DNA from: Paracentrotus lividus
Taxonomy: Eukaryota; Echinodermata; Echinoidea; Camarodonta; Echinidae
NCBI GenBank assembly: GCA_940671915.1
Contig: CALNVZ010002974.1
Location: 18,645,344-18,709,343 of the forward strand
Length of the DNA: 64,000 nucleotides
Direction of reading: 5' to 3'
Positions 1 through 12,800 of the stretch are shown here, piece after piece. Positions within the stretch are counted from its first letter, which is position 1; the number at the start of each line of letters is the position of its first letter. Below the pieces are notes generated by a model that saw nothing but the letters and a program-made list of their open reading frames with translations, did no database searches and was not told the DNA's origin. Both the position numbers and the translations under genes were made by a program.

Positions 1-9
1 CTGTCGTCA

Positions 10-3000
10 TCATCGGCGAGCAGACACTGGATAGTTTTGCATTCTTTTCTCCCGTGATAACCGACATGCAAAACAGCAGAGGATCACACCTATCAGCATG
101 AAGATCAATGCCAAAAATCCGATCACACCAAATGCTGTCAATGACAAATAATCATAATTATACAAATGCATGTTAACATGGACATCGGTGGAACATTTAA
201 AAAGCAAGGAATATAACAAAATACTATGCCAGGCAGCTCAGGCTCCAGGCTGACGAGTTAGCTAATTAACACTAATATTTCGTTATATAATTATGAACTG
301 AAGAGAGAGTATTAAAAATACATTCAAATTTAACATCGGTCAAACGTAATTTGGTTTAAGATGTTCAATAAATTCATCATAATTATACAGGACTTTGAGC
401 AACATTGACGAGAAAACTGTTCTTAATCTTGCGGGAGAATTCTATAACATTCCTATAATGATTTTAAAGTGCTATATTGCGTGCGACAAAAGCTGTAACG
501 TGCAACATCATTTAGAACAAATACCAAAATCATTGTTTCCAGAACAACGCCAAAAGATAAAAAAAAAAATAATAATAATAATAATAATAATACAAAATAT
601 ATTACCCTTTTACAAATGTTCATCCGTAATAATGTCATCATAGGTTTAAGTCTGAGTTTCTTTGAATCTTTCCGTTTTGTCTACTAATCATTTCATCATC
701 ATTTTTCGAGAAAATGCTCTTGATTTTAAAAGACTTAATTTCTTACCAGCTATATAGCCGATTGAAGGCGCCTCACAAACATCTGAGCTTAGACAGTCTT
801 TACCTGGTCCAGCTAAATGAAAATGAAAAGAATAAGAAAATACAATAATTTGAATAACTCGGACAAAGTTTCTTTATAAAAATCTGCAGAGATGTAATGT
901 TCGGGAGGGGTACTTGCCTCTGGGTGGTGTTCTGATGGTCTTTCACCAAATCGTTGTTAAGTTACGAATTACTATACGAACGACTAGAACATGTTCCTGG
1001 GTGCTATACCAATCACATTCTCAAACATTTAGGACTGATTACTCCAGTCATTCGTTAAGTCATGCGTAATTTACGAACGATTTCGTGAAGTTGGATGGGT
1101 TGAGGGGTATTTTGAACCTTCGAAATAGAACCACGACACAAACATAAAACTTTTATGGTGAAGACACCCTTTCCAAATACACCACACTAAAACTTATAAC
1201 CCGTCCATTATGAGTTCAGCTATATAAAAGCTTCTTATAATTATAACAGCTTTATTGCAATAGTTTAGTGTGCATGGTACCACATGGAAGGTCCACATCT
1301 AACTTAGATAATCTTATGTGTCAGTCTTGGAAAATAAAGGAACAAAACTATCACTGTGAGGCTAAATCGATCAAAATAACATACTCTGCCCACCAGCTCG
1401 TCCAAAATACCTTCAACGTGTTCAATTTAACGATGGAAGAGCCCCTCTGGGAATTTAGGTTAATCTGTTAAAGGTTCTTTCATAAACTGTACACAACAAG
1501 TGCACCATTAATACAATAAATATGATAGCAGCCCTTTCAAATATTCATTCATTAATATTTTCTAGTTAACAGCCAAAGAAATAATAATAAATGAAGAAAT
1601 TAAATAAGTGGATAAACAGATTTACTGCCCAAATGTTGGCTCACTTCCCATTTTCATCATGTCAGTTAGATAGTGTTGATTGACACTAGGCCCTAGGGCC
1701 TACTGGACTAACGATTTTATATTATCGACAACTCACCAGTGAAGTACACTGACACAACCACTACTAAGCCAAGGAGGAGGAGGATACAAAGTAGAAGCAT
1801 CACTGCGAACACTACCCGAGTCCGTTGCGTCCAGCCTGCAGCAATGGTCGACGACCCGTCACTATCCGCTGCTGCCCAACTTCTGGACCTACTTGGTCTG
1901 CCCCATCCATGGCCCGCCGACCTTTCTACAGACAGTGATGACCGAAGATGTGGAGGAGGCGATGCATCTCTCTCTGTGTACGGAGGAGGTGGAGGAACGC
2001 CATGTCCTGCATCCCACGCCTGACCCGAAGACACTCTAACGACATTGGGACGTCGTCGTTCTTCAGGAGGGCTGACGTCATATGCTTGGTTTGTTCTTCC
2101 TCTCCGTTCTGCGCTTTCACGAGGCATGTAGATGTACTGTTCTCCCTCGTCAGTACCGGTTTCCATACCTGCGACAATACCAGTCAAGTCCACGTGTTCA
2201 TCTCGAGGTGACCAGTTCCTATGCGATTCACTGAATGGTGCCCAGCCACGAGACCTGCGCCCACTATCACGTACCGAATTGTTGTAGGCAATATTATGTC
2301 CCGATCGAGGTCTTGGAGGTCGCTGTTCAAAGGTTTGCATCGGTACGGAATCTAAGGGCTGGCCAGTCACAGGGTCCAGTTCTCTTGTGATTACGATTTG
2401 TTCAATAATTCGCGATGATCGTTTGGGGCGGCCGTCATATTCAATTCCCGAATAAGGTCTCTGCGATGATTGGTTGTTGTGAAAGGCAGGCATATACGGT
2501 TCTGACTGAAACCTAGGCCCATCCCTACCCTCCATGAATGATTCTCTGTTCTGAGAAGATTGACGATTATCCGAACTACTGTCTTTACCCTGCGATCTCT
2601 GGTTCCTTGCGCCTTGACCAGACTGATTGTCATTGATTCGACTGTCCGAGGAGTTACGTTCAGAAATACCCTGATCACGACGCGAAGGTCTGTCAAGGGT
2701 AGTTTGAACTTCTGTTGATTGCTGCTGCTCATGCCGAGTTTGAGTTTCTCTGGATGCCCTATCTGTTCTTTCCTCTTGAGAACGGTCTGGTTCATCTGTG
2801 GGCGGTTGAGTTGTATCAGCATTTCTTGCAAGTGCCCTCCTTAGAACTATGTGCAATTCTTGATTCTGAGGAACCTCCGGCTCGGTATTCCCTTGTGACG
2901 GTTGGGTAGAGGTTTGCCCAGATTGTTGAACTTTGGGAAGGGGTGGTGGAGGCGGAGCAGAAGGAGGAATAACCGTTTGCCCAACTGGATCTCCGCCGTC

Positions 3001-3468
3001 ACCAGCACTTAGGTCTAAGCGGTGGATATCCGGTCTGCTGTCAGTGTTAGAATTGTAGTCCCTGTCCGGCAGGGGTGGTCCCGCACCCACTGGTAACGTC
3101 GGGTACTCGTCAGTTTGACCACCTCTGCCTGTTTCGGATCTCGGGTAATCTGGATTCGTGATGCCTCGACGGTCAACATCCTCTTGATCCTCCATACCAG
3201 TGACTTCCACAATCCTTGGTGGCGTCTCATCAGGTGGAATAGAGTTAAGATGCTGGATGATTATGCCACTCCTTGGGTTTGTATTCCAGGTGTTGCGCCT
3301 TGTGTCTGCATGCTGGGACCTGGCTGCACTGTTGACGATGATGCTATGGCCTCGGTTCTTAGACTGCCCTAGAGGTGCTCCTAGCGGTGTTCCGAGATCA
3401 AAATGGTGGCTGTTTCTTGGAGAAGGGATGATGATGGTCTCGTATCCTGTCATATGATCTTCCTCCTC
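10..3468 (-). CDS. Pro/Ser/Arg-rich protein with C-terminal two-helix membrane hairpin (last two exons)
   Basis: I do not recognise this gene. The large exon is 3468 to 1737: an acceptor (ttttcag) precedes GAGGAGGAAGAT, and it ends ACT-G before gtgagt. It joins in phase to the last exon, 134 to 10 (acceptor ttgacag, stop TGA at 12-10). If the ATG at 3453 is the start the protein has 613 residues; earlier coding exons are possible because the frame stays open up to the acceptor. Residues 1-545 are hydrophilic and low complexity, rich in Pro, Ser, Arg and Gln, with a polyproline run (about 163-173) and PPPPPY (487-492), which fits a PPxY WW-domain ligand. Residues 547-569 and 574-597 are two hydrophobic helices separated by only a few residues, then a basic tail with CCFAC. 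Seen: the hairpin exists only after splicing. Inferred: both ends face the same side, probably the cytosol, as in an adaptor anchored in a membrane. The partner is unknown. Confidence 0.75.
135..1736 (-). other. Last intron of the hairpin-protein gene
   Basis: The intron runs from donor gtgagt (1736) to acceptor ttgacag (135). It contains a short A-rich/AAT microsatellite (about 557-592). I see no other coding segment or inverted-repeat element in it. Confidence 0.7.
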
Positions 3469-3747
3469 CTGAAAATTGGAATAAAGGAATAAATCCGTAA
3501 CTAAGAGCAATCTGCAAACAAATTAAACTATTCCAAAAACCTTCCAACATCTTGTTTTCCCAAAACTTTACAGTTTGACACCGATTATTGGTAGGCAACC
3601 AAAAAGGGTTGTAGGCTTCTTGCCTGAACCTACAAGAGATTGTCCAATAAAATGATTGAACAATAATTATGACAATAAAACATCCTGAAATGGTGATGCA
3701 GAAAAAAATACCCCTAACACAATTCAATTACATTACAATAGATATAC

Positions 3748-3827
3748 CAGTGGCGGATCAAGGATTTCAGGACGGGGGGGGGGGGGGGGGGGGTCGTCCC
3801 CTGCGCCCCCGTCTGGATCCGCCACTG
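3748..3827. mobile_element. 80-bp MITE, CAGTGGCGGATC ends, 5-bp TSD
   Basis: Terminal inverted repeats CAGTGGCGGATC and GATCCGCCACTG flank a long G run. The insertion is bordered by identical TATAC at 3743-3747 and 3828-3832. It is non-coding. A relative lies at 14700-14792. Confidence 0.8.
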
Positions 3828-4932
3828 TATACTGTCATACAATACAACTTTAATTTCAAATTATACTATAGCTCTTGTCATCATTGTTATCAATATGTCT
3901 CACAGTAAAAGAAAATTATTTTTGTTTCATACAACAGGTACAACCACTTGCCATGTTAAATGTTATACAAGAATAATGTTGTACAATCCACAGATTTTCA
4001 TGCAAAGTAATTACATATGTAAATGTAATAATTTGGAATTTGGAACATAAAATTTAAAGGAAACAAAGACGAATACAGAAATACACATATATGATGGATT
4101 TAGTACTGCTTGGCGGGGTACATGTGCATTGAAGAAACGTGAAGGGCGTTGTTTTCGAATGTTATGTCAAGAGTATATTGAGATAATGTTAGATGTTAGT
4201 TGCTGCCTGGACATGTCTGTGGCTCAATTAAAACTCTGATTACCTCCAAAGCAAACCTTGACATGGTTGATTAAAAATTATAGCGAAAATTATACCCGTG
4301 GCCGGGAGCCAAGGGGGGGGGGGGCGCATGGGACGCCCACTATAATTTGAAAACCACCAATTGACTGTACATGTTAGAATCAGAAAATTTACTCGCCCCG
4401 ACCCCCATCCCGAAATCCTGGATCCGCCGCTGATAATGAACGAATATTTTTAAGAGTTTCATGCATTTTTAGAATTACAGCCAAATGTGTGATTTAATTA
4501 TCGACTAGAAATATTCGTTTCTGTTTTGTGAAATTTAATTATAAATTTGGTTTGGAGATTCCCTCGAGTACATCTCCTCTAAGCCTCCCACGTTAACTTC
4601 ACAGTGGATTGCGTAAATGCAAATTAGAATGGAACCCCAATGAATGTCGACCGTGTTGGCACTTCATTGCAATCACTGCTTTCCTTTTCAAAGTGATTTT
4701 AGACATAAGTTGTTACTGGCGTGCAATTACCAGGATTAATTTACTTATTGTTTGCAGGTATACTTTTATTTCCAGAAATGTGTAGCATTTTGTGCTTGCA
4801 TTAATATTCAAGGAGGTATCTCACCAGAGGAGATTAGTCTCCGCAACATCAGAGACTAGGAATCGCACACTAATCGCGAACCCGTCTCATGACAGATGAG
4901 ATGCACCTAATTAAATTATTCAAATTCTCTCA

Positions 4933-4934
<2 letters not shown>

Positions 4935-4994
<60 letters not shown>
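4935..4994. repeat. (CT)n microsatellite
   Basis: About 30 uninterrupted CT dinucleotides. The reading frames through it on both strands are Ser/Leu or Arg/Glu repeats without coding character. Confidence 0.95.
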
Positions 4995-4997
<3 letters not shown>

Positions 4998-7900
4998 GAG
5001 TGGCGTGTAAAGACCCATCATTTACGACTAAACACAATTCATGTCCCCGATATTTTTTAATCGAATCTTTATGGAAAAAATACACTTTCTTTAGGGCATG
5101 ATATACGGATGACGAGAACAACGCTCTTTGCCAATTGACTGATGTACACATTTGTATTTTTGCGTTGGCTTGAATTATAAACTGTAGGCAACTGCCATGA
5201 CTGTTGCGACACCCAAAATATCGATTATGGAATTTAATAAATTTCGTTCCGCTTATTTCTTCTGCTCATTCCCGTTTGGACCCTCGCATGGATTCACCCA
5301 ATTATGATTGACAATAACAACTAGCATGCAGTCAGTGTGCTGCCGTAACGAGCTCAATGTACTTGACAACTGAATCGAACCGTGGCCTTCCAGACAGCAT
5401 AGGTGCGCCCTATTGTTGCATGATATTATGGCATGTATGGAAAGATTTTTTTTTTCTTCTTCTTCTTTAGCAACAACAACAAAAAAATCAAACAAACAAG
5501 ACGAAACAAAAAAAGGTCCCTGTAATGATGTTTGAACTTTGACAAACCTTTTTTTAACAGCAATTCATAAACAGTATTTCGGCGAAATTGGATTGTCATA
5601 ATATACAGAATTCCAGGTTATGATTTATCTATATATTTTCCCCCATTGGTACACCCTGCTACAAAATGTAGTACTACAAAAGCAAAATAAGAAGTTCTTA
5701 CCTCATTAGTCCATAACCCGTCATTATATGATCGATCTATTCGATACATCCCGAACATTTTGCAAAAATTATTAACTACCGTTCTTCCTTCTTTTATCTT
5801 TTACGGAGAGTTTGAAACGTCAAAAGGGATCCAATTCGCTATCCAAAACCTATTATACCGTCGAAACGATTCAATCTCTTTTCGGATAATAGCTTATAAT
5901 GTTATTTTATGAACTCTGATTTTATGGAGAATAATTTCGTGTTCAAGAGTAAAAGTAATGTTTGCAAAGATATTTGCGATCGCACAGAAATACAAATAAT
6001 AAGTATTTGGAGTTTGCTGAAAGGGCGTCGAGTGTGAGTAAAGTGCTTAGTTTTTTGCACTTGATCATGGAACCCGACAGTCAATATTTAAACTGAAATT
6101 CCGATTTATCTCATGGCGTATCCGGCATGGAGCCGCCCCCCCCCCCCCCCCCCCGAGAGTTAATAAATGAAATGGTTGCTAGCATTAAAAAATCTCTTTT
6201 CTTGAAATTTTATATCAATTTATATATGGGCCTATACGCGTCCTACAAGATAATGAAGGAAAAAATTGAAGAAAAAAAAATCTACCCGCAGCATGTTCAG
6301 TGTTCGACGCATATTGGTATTAAAGAAATATTGTAAGGAAAGGGAATCGGCGTTGATATCAACATTGCCCGAAAGAAATGTAAACAAATTTTTAATGAGA
6401 TATAAGGGCCTTATTGAAGACAGTACAACATGCATTTGAGGCTCTTATATCACTTTGGTTACGTCACATATAAACAAACTACAAACAGTGGTAAAATAAC
6501 TTTATCTTAAAGAAATAATGCCGTTGTAAATGCAGATAGTCTTATAATGTATAAAAGGGGACTTTTTCACTGTTGAAGTTTTATTTAAAAAACTTGCACG
6601 TGCACAAGAAACTTACATAATTTTGTATAAAAATTAAAATAGTTTATCAAAATGCATTGAGAATGGGGGGGGGGGTCGTTTGTCTGTGGGTATTTGCTAC
6701 ATAACAAGATTAGAGAGTTAGCTAGAACCTGAGAGGAGAGAAATGCAAGAACAGACCTTTTCATAATTGTTCATGGTACGTACAGACTCATATTGACTAC
6801 GTTTGGCACCCCTGCCACACAAGTGTCACTGGGAAAGACACACCCACAAGATTGACGCACCGAGGAATAAAAGCTTGCTAGAATGTACACATTCAGTTCA
6901 AATCCTTCAGTCATTCTTTTCAAATATTATAGGCAAACATTATACACCAAAGGAAGGTATATAAATTATATACACCTTTATATACGCCGCTGCAAATAGT
7001 GAATAAAAATATACCGATGTGCACACATATGAATGTGTAATATATAGTTATCGTTAGATGAACGGAATACTAACTCAATACTATTAACATAGCAAAAAAT
7101 ATACACATACCAGAGGATAGTCAGCGACCGGGAATTGAGCCATTATTAAACATTGACAAGTTGACCAAGAGGTAGCATCAACATAAACATGAATGATTAA
7201 AGATATTCATCGAAACCATTTTGATTGTTATATCCACACGCCTTCACCATCAGGAATATGCAATTCATAGCGATTGTCCGTGGTTATAGGCTTCCCATTC
7301 TACAAATTTCCAACACCTTTGGCACATACCCGTTTACAACGGGCAAAGCCAGTCTACATAAACGGTACAGTACCTCTTTTGATAGAACCACCCCCAAATC
7401 TCTATTATCATTGTGTCGTCACACAAAAGATATTCAATCCGTAAAAGGAATTCAGGCTGATAGCTGGCTTTTGTTTGATACAATAAATTGCCTATATCAA
7501 TGTACAACGGGCTTCTTGTGAAGTGTGAACCACACTGATCCCTCCGCTATTATTGTCAAGTTATAATTTAATTTGTTTAAACTTTAAATCTGCGCGAGAT
7601 TTGTGGGGGAAAGAAACTGAAAATATTGCAGAGAAAAATTTCGTTTCCTCTTTCTCCGTTGAGTAAAAGATCATCAACCCACGTGTCGTCCCTTTTCCGT
7701 CCAGTAATATCATATAAATTTGATTAAAACAATGCACTGTATCAATATTTATCAAATGAATACTTATTTCGTGTATTTGTATAGATTGCTAAATATGTCC
7801 ACGTAAATGGGCAACTAAACTGTTAGGTCTACCATCAAAAAGCATTATAATTTGCGATTGATTTCGCCCAATGTGAAAAGTTTAATGGTATAGCGAAAGT

Positions 7901-9105
7901 TCTACTTTTATCCGAAAGATATATAATTATTATGAAAGCGAATTAAACCATGACATATCAGGATATATTGAAAATCTATTGATCTAAATTACCCTGTTTT
8001 AAAGTCATTATACAATAATTTGATTGATTATTTTGTTTGCTTTGCGAACTGGTGAATAGACTACCAATATTGGCTAACATAATGGTCGGGAATTCAATCT
8101 GGTATATTACACATAATATCACATTAGTAATAAAAAATTATAATACTTTTTTAGCCGTTTACACATGTTTAAAAGCGATATCATAAACTATAATAAAGTA
8201 ATCTCCTCTAACTAGAATTTTGCGAAGATTTTGCACCAATCCACAAACTATATTGCAAGTGAATGGCATACAGGACAAATCAGTGTTTGTAAGTTGAATG
8301 CTTTGTATTAACCAATATCAATGAATCATAATGACAAAACCGGAGGGGAATATATGAAAATAAACACGCCTTTTAGAATGTGGTCAATAGGACATTCGTC
8401 TGAAATATAATGCACTTACTATTCAGATGAGATATCGTTAAAAAATTATTCTTCTCGAATATATTAGTTTTTTACTTACCTCTATGGCACTTAATATATC
8501 CTCCTCCATCATAATAAACTTCCTTTTAATAAATCAAGATTATGGTTCTCCAAAAGACGGATATTCACTTCTTCACAAAGATGTTAAGAAAACATACTCA
8601 TAAAACGCAATAAAAACTATTAGCATATATCACAAATTATTCACTTCATTATAGACCGTTAACACAAATTTGTCCTCAGGCAAGTAAAAATCTTCATTTT
8701 CAATGTTTCTTGTAACTTTATAACGGCAATAAACTCAACTAACTGCAGCTGCAAAGCAAGACATGTGAATAGTTTATCAAGCCGGTTCTTTCATAGGCAA
8801 GGATTTATTTTGTTCACACTGACTCATTCTATAACAATATTCAACAATAACGAGTTCGCTTTTCATACAAAGAATGCACAATTTTGGGCACAAACTAAGT
8901 AAATACACTCTTTTGATACACCCACATTTCTGTAGGACAGATGAAAAAACATCGACTGAGAGGCTCCTGAAAAGACTTCTGACTAGTAGCGCATGACGAA
9001 TAGTCTGACACGGCCCATTTTGACTAACTATGATGTACCTGTTGATTCAACTTTCCCTTGAGTAGTATAAAAAATAAATCGGTATGATTCGTGGATTCGT
9101 AATAT

Positions 9106-9440
9106 CAGTGGCGAATCCAGGATTTAAAAATAGGGGGGGGGGGCGCAGCCTGAATAATATTTTAAATTCTGCTTTTTTTCGTTGGAAATAAGAAAACAAA
9201 ATGAAATTGCATTGAATTGAATATTATAATTGTAGGGCCTACATAATTAGCGAGTGAGCGTACATGTATCATATATAGCGACCGAGTGAGAGAATATTTC
9301 AAACTAAATAGTGAAATATTGCATGTTAATTAGAGCATTTGGTCTGAGGTTATTCTCACTTTAGACCCCCCCAGTCTTTGAATTTTAAGGTGGACGCCCC
9401 TCCCCCCCCCCCCCCCCCCGGCCCGGATGGTCGCCCCTGG
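9106..9440. mobile_element. Degenerate GGCGAATCC / poly-G / poly-C element
   Basis: The left end, CAGTGGCGAATCCAGGATTT with a G run, matches the CAGTGGCGGATC family. The right side is a long C run followed by CCCGGATGGTCGCCCCTGG, which does not mirror the left end well. It may be two elements or a decayed one, and the borders are uncertain. Confidence 0.4.
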
Positions 9441-9824
9441 ATGATCGAGTGAAATAAGGATAACAAGAGCACTGAATTTATATCGAGGCATCATCAGCAC
9501 TGAAATTGCTCCGTTTGCCAGTGCTTCAAAAATTATTTTTCTATGCAGCTAAAAAGTAAAGAAAAGAAATTCTAGACAGGCATTATGAAAACATCAATTT
9601 ATATCCAGATGACGACATTGACCCATTTTGATTTTTCATTGGTTGTTTGTAATATAATAATCACGTGTCTTTTATATTTACGATATCAGATATGGATATC
9701 GATAACTTCATATGAAAATCGGTATTGTGTTGCGAACGAGCTCTTGTATTAAACTAATTTTCACTTTCAGGATGTGGAAAGAGGTGTTTTGCTTTTGTTC
9801 TGGTGGCTGTAACACAGTTTGATC

Positions 9825-12800
9825 ATGGCTGGGTCCACAGAAAAGAGAAAAGCGTGAGTTATACGAATTACAGACATAACAAAATGTAAAATGTTTTATT
9901 ACAGTCCCACACGCTAATTTTTATGTAAGGTTAAGTTGACTGTGTTTTGGAAACCTTACCTAAAATCATGTGAAATATCGTGACGACTTGACTGAACATC
10001 TACGCACTTAACCATCAATTAAACAAGCCAACAAAGAAGGCCAGGGCAGGTAGATTTAACACCGTCAGATCTTAATTTGATTTTGAAGAGATTAAATGAA
10101 GTAGATTTAAGTTAGGCCGACAGCTTTGACGGTAATTTCAAATTTGCTCAGAGTCAGAGTCAGAGAGCCTCACACGGAAAAAAGTCTACCATTCCGCTTT
10201 TACAGAAATAGAGAACAATGGATTTTGATTGTTGGGCGCTCTAATTAGCTACTGGTAGCTATCGCGAGGAGCTCCGCCTCCCGGTTGCGATGACTGAAGT
10301 GCGTTGACCGTAACTGAACAACGCGATTCAGCTGTTCCCGATAAAGACCGCTTTGTCGTGCGCGCTGTCAATCATAACCAAATTGGACCCATTTCACAAG
10401 AAAAACTGCAAGACTCGACTTCAAAAACGGTTGGGCATAGACCCACTCTTTCAATATTTTTTTAGAATAAAGAAGAGAAATATAAAAAGGAACTTCAACG
10501 AATCCACTGTCGGACGTACGCCCAATATTTCAAAACGCATAAAGAAATGAGGACTTACCAAAAAAATAAATGACAAATCTAAATTTTATCGTGACTATTG
10601 TTCATTGGAAGGCACAATGGTAGTGTATTTCATATGCTAATTCGTGATCATTCGAGCGTCATGCATAAATTACTATATTATGGAGGAACTTTTCTCCGTG
10701 CCTCAGTAGAGTCTAAGTTAGATATCTAACTATTAATTTAGATCTAACGTTAGATCTATAGACTAGATCTAAGTTAGAGTCTATTTATTGAGATAAAGGA
10801 GAAGGAGGCTCATGTTTATGATTGGGTGGAAGGAGCCACATCGAAATGCCTACATACAAGTTCGTTCCTACAGAGCTAGAGAACAATACATTTTGATAGT
10901 TGGGCACTCTGATTAGCTATCGCGTGGAGCTCCGCCTCCTGGTTGCGATGACTGAAGTGCATTGACCGTAACTGAACAACGCGATTCAGCTGTTCCCGAT
11001 AAAGACCGCTTTTGTCTTGCGCGCTGTCAATTATAACCAAAGTGGACCCATTTCGCAAGAAAAACTGCAAGACTCGACTTCACAAAACATGTACGGCAAA
11101 GCCACTCTTGAATACTTTGTAGAATAAAGAAGAGAAATATAAAAAGGAACTTCAGCGAATCCACTGTCGGACTTCACCTGACAGTTGAAAATGTATAAAG
11201 AAATGAGGACTTAACAAAAAAATAAATGATGAATCTAAATTTTATCGTGACTATTGTTCATTGGAAAGCACAATGGTAGTGTATTTCATATGCTAACGTG
11301 ATCATTCGAGCATCGTGCATAAATTATGGAGTAAAAATTTGTATGTGGCAGCCTAACATAAGGCCAAGTAAAAAAATAAACATGTTGATCGTCCCCGCCC
11401 GCATCGATTTTTGGTGCCGCCTCGATTTTTTTTGTTATTTGTTATTTTTTGTTATTTTATTTTTTTTAAATTCACCAACACAACGTAAATGGTTTAGACA
11501 ACATGAGTAGTTAGTATGTTATTTTTAGTTCTTGAGTAAAACATTCAAACACATGATGGCAATGAAACATTATAAAAAGCATAAGAAAATTTATATAAAC
11601 AGTGTCTGTGTGGACTTGAATGAGTTGTGCAATCAAATATACATCAGGGGTTCCCAAACATTTTGTTCATGACCCCAGACCAACTAAACTTTGTCATAAC
11701 AAGGACTGGTGGTGACCCCAATTAAGCAATTCATCAGTACCGTTAATAAATTCTGACAAAGTCTTGCGCCCCACAGTTTGAAAACCCCTGATCTACATGT
11801 TGTAAAATCTCTCACTGTCACTGATCACTTGTCATTCAAGCTGCAAAATACTGATTGATATTGGCAACTGACTTGACAAGTGGACAATATGATACATGTA
11901 TATCTTCATTTGTGGACCTGCATTGCACCTTAAACCTAAAGGCAGCATTAAATCTTCTTCAAATATGAATATGGCGGCCATCTTGGACGCGGCAGCCATT
12001 TTGGAAAAAATAACAAAATAACAAATAATAAGGGCCTCCCTCATCAACTTTTTTGAAAAGTCCGGACGACCAACATGTTTATTTTTTTACTTGGCCTAAC
12101 ATGTCAAGTCAAATACAACCAAGGACATACCTTCACAGGACTTGTAGAGAAGATCTTGACATCAAAATTTAATTTTGATTTAAAAGTTGACATTTTGGAC
12201 AATGACTGCCCTCTTCTTTGTTATTATTATGTTAAATATACTGTAACTAGGTCTAGATCTACTTGCCTACAGGATAACTAGAGTCACAGTTATCAGTCAA
12301 TCCAAACAAAAAATTCAAATGATTTGCTGCTAGCATCCCAAACACCACATTCAGACAAAGGATAAATGGCCAAAATTGAGATGTAATTGTCTCTATTGCC
12401 TCCTCTACTCTATTCATGAAAAGGCTCCTTTAATTCATGCTTAGATAGATGTAGATCTAATTTAGAGGTCTACGTTAAGGCGGGCTCACACTATGCGACT
12501 TGCTGCGATGCGATTTTTTTAAACAAATGGTATTTTGCATTATTAATGCGACATTGGAAACATGCTAAGTTCTCTTACAAGATGTAAAAATTGTGAAGGA
12601 ACAATTTTATCAAAATTTTGTTTCCAAATCGCAGTGACGTCACTGCGATTTGGAAACAATTAGATTTTATACAGAGAAGGGGGTTCGCAATCACCTTGAA
12701 ATTCAATTTTGATATTCATAGGAATACCCACAACTTTGTACATTATGAATTTCCTTGTTTGAATGTTTGTATCAAATAATATTAAAGTTTTCCTGAAAAA

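Larger units (their letters stand above)
3469..9770. other. Spacer between the divergent hairpin-protein and Rab20 genes
   Basis: No convincing coding exon. It holds the MITE at 3748-3827, a decayed relative near 4299-4432 (G run, then ggatccgccgctg), the CT microsatellite at about 4935-4994, a C run near 6133-6154, and another GGCGAATCC/poly-G/poly-C degenerate element at about 9106-9440. The promoters and 5' UTR exons of both flanking genes should lie here, but I cannot place them from sequence alone. Confidence 0.6.

Noticed and set aside
1739..3457. Several plus-strand open frames opposite the large exon
   Set aside because: They are shadows of the minus-strand low-complexity exon, which has a coherent frame, splice sites and a transmembrane end.
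4889..5151. Open frames of repeated Ser-Leu or Arg-Glu
   Set aside because: They only translate the CT microsatellite.
5370..5410. GAATCGAACC, a B-box-like match on the minus strand
   Set aside because: No A box at the right distance and no cloverleaf pairing.
7120..7180. Possible tRNA-like B box (GGGAATTGAGCC)
   Set aside because: The match to the consensus is weak, the A box is poor, and no stems form.
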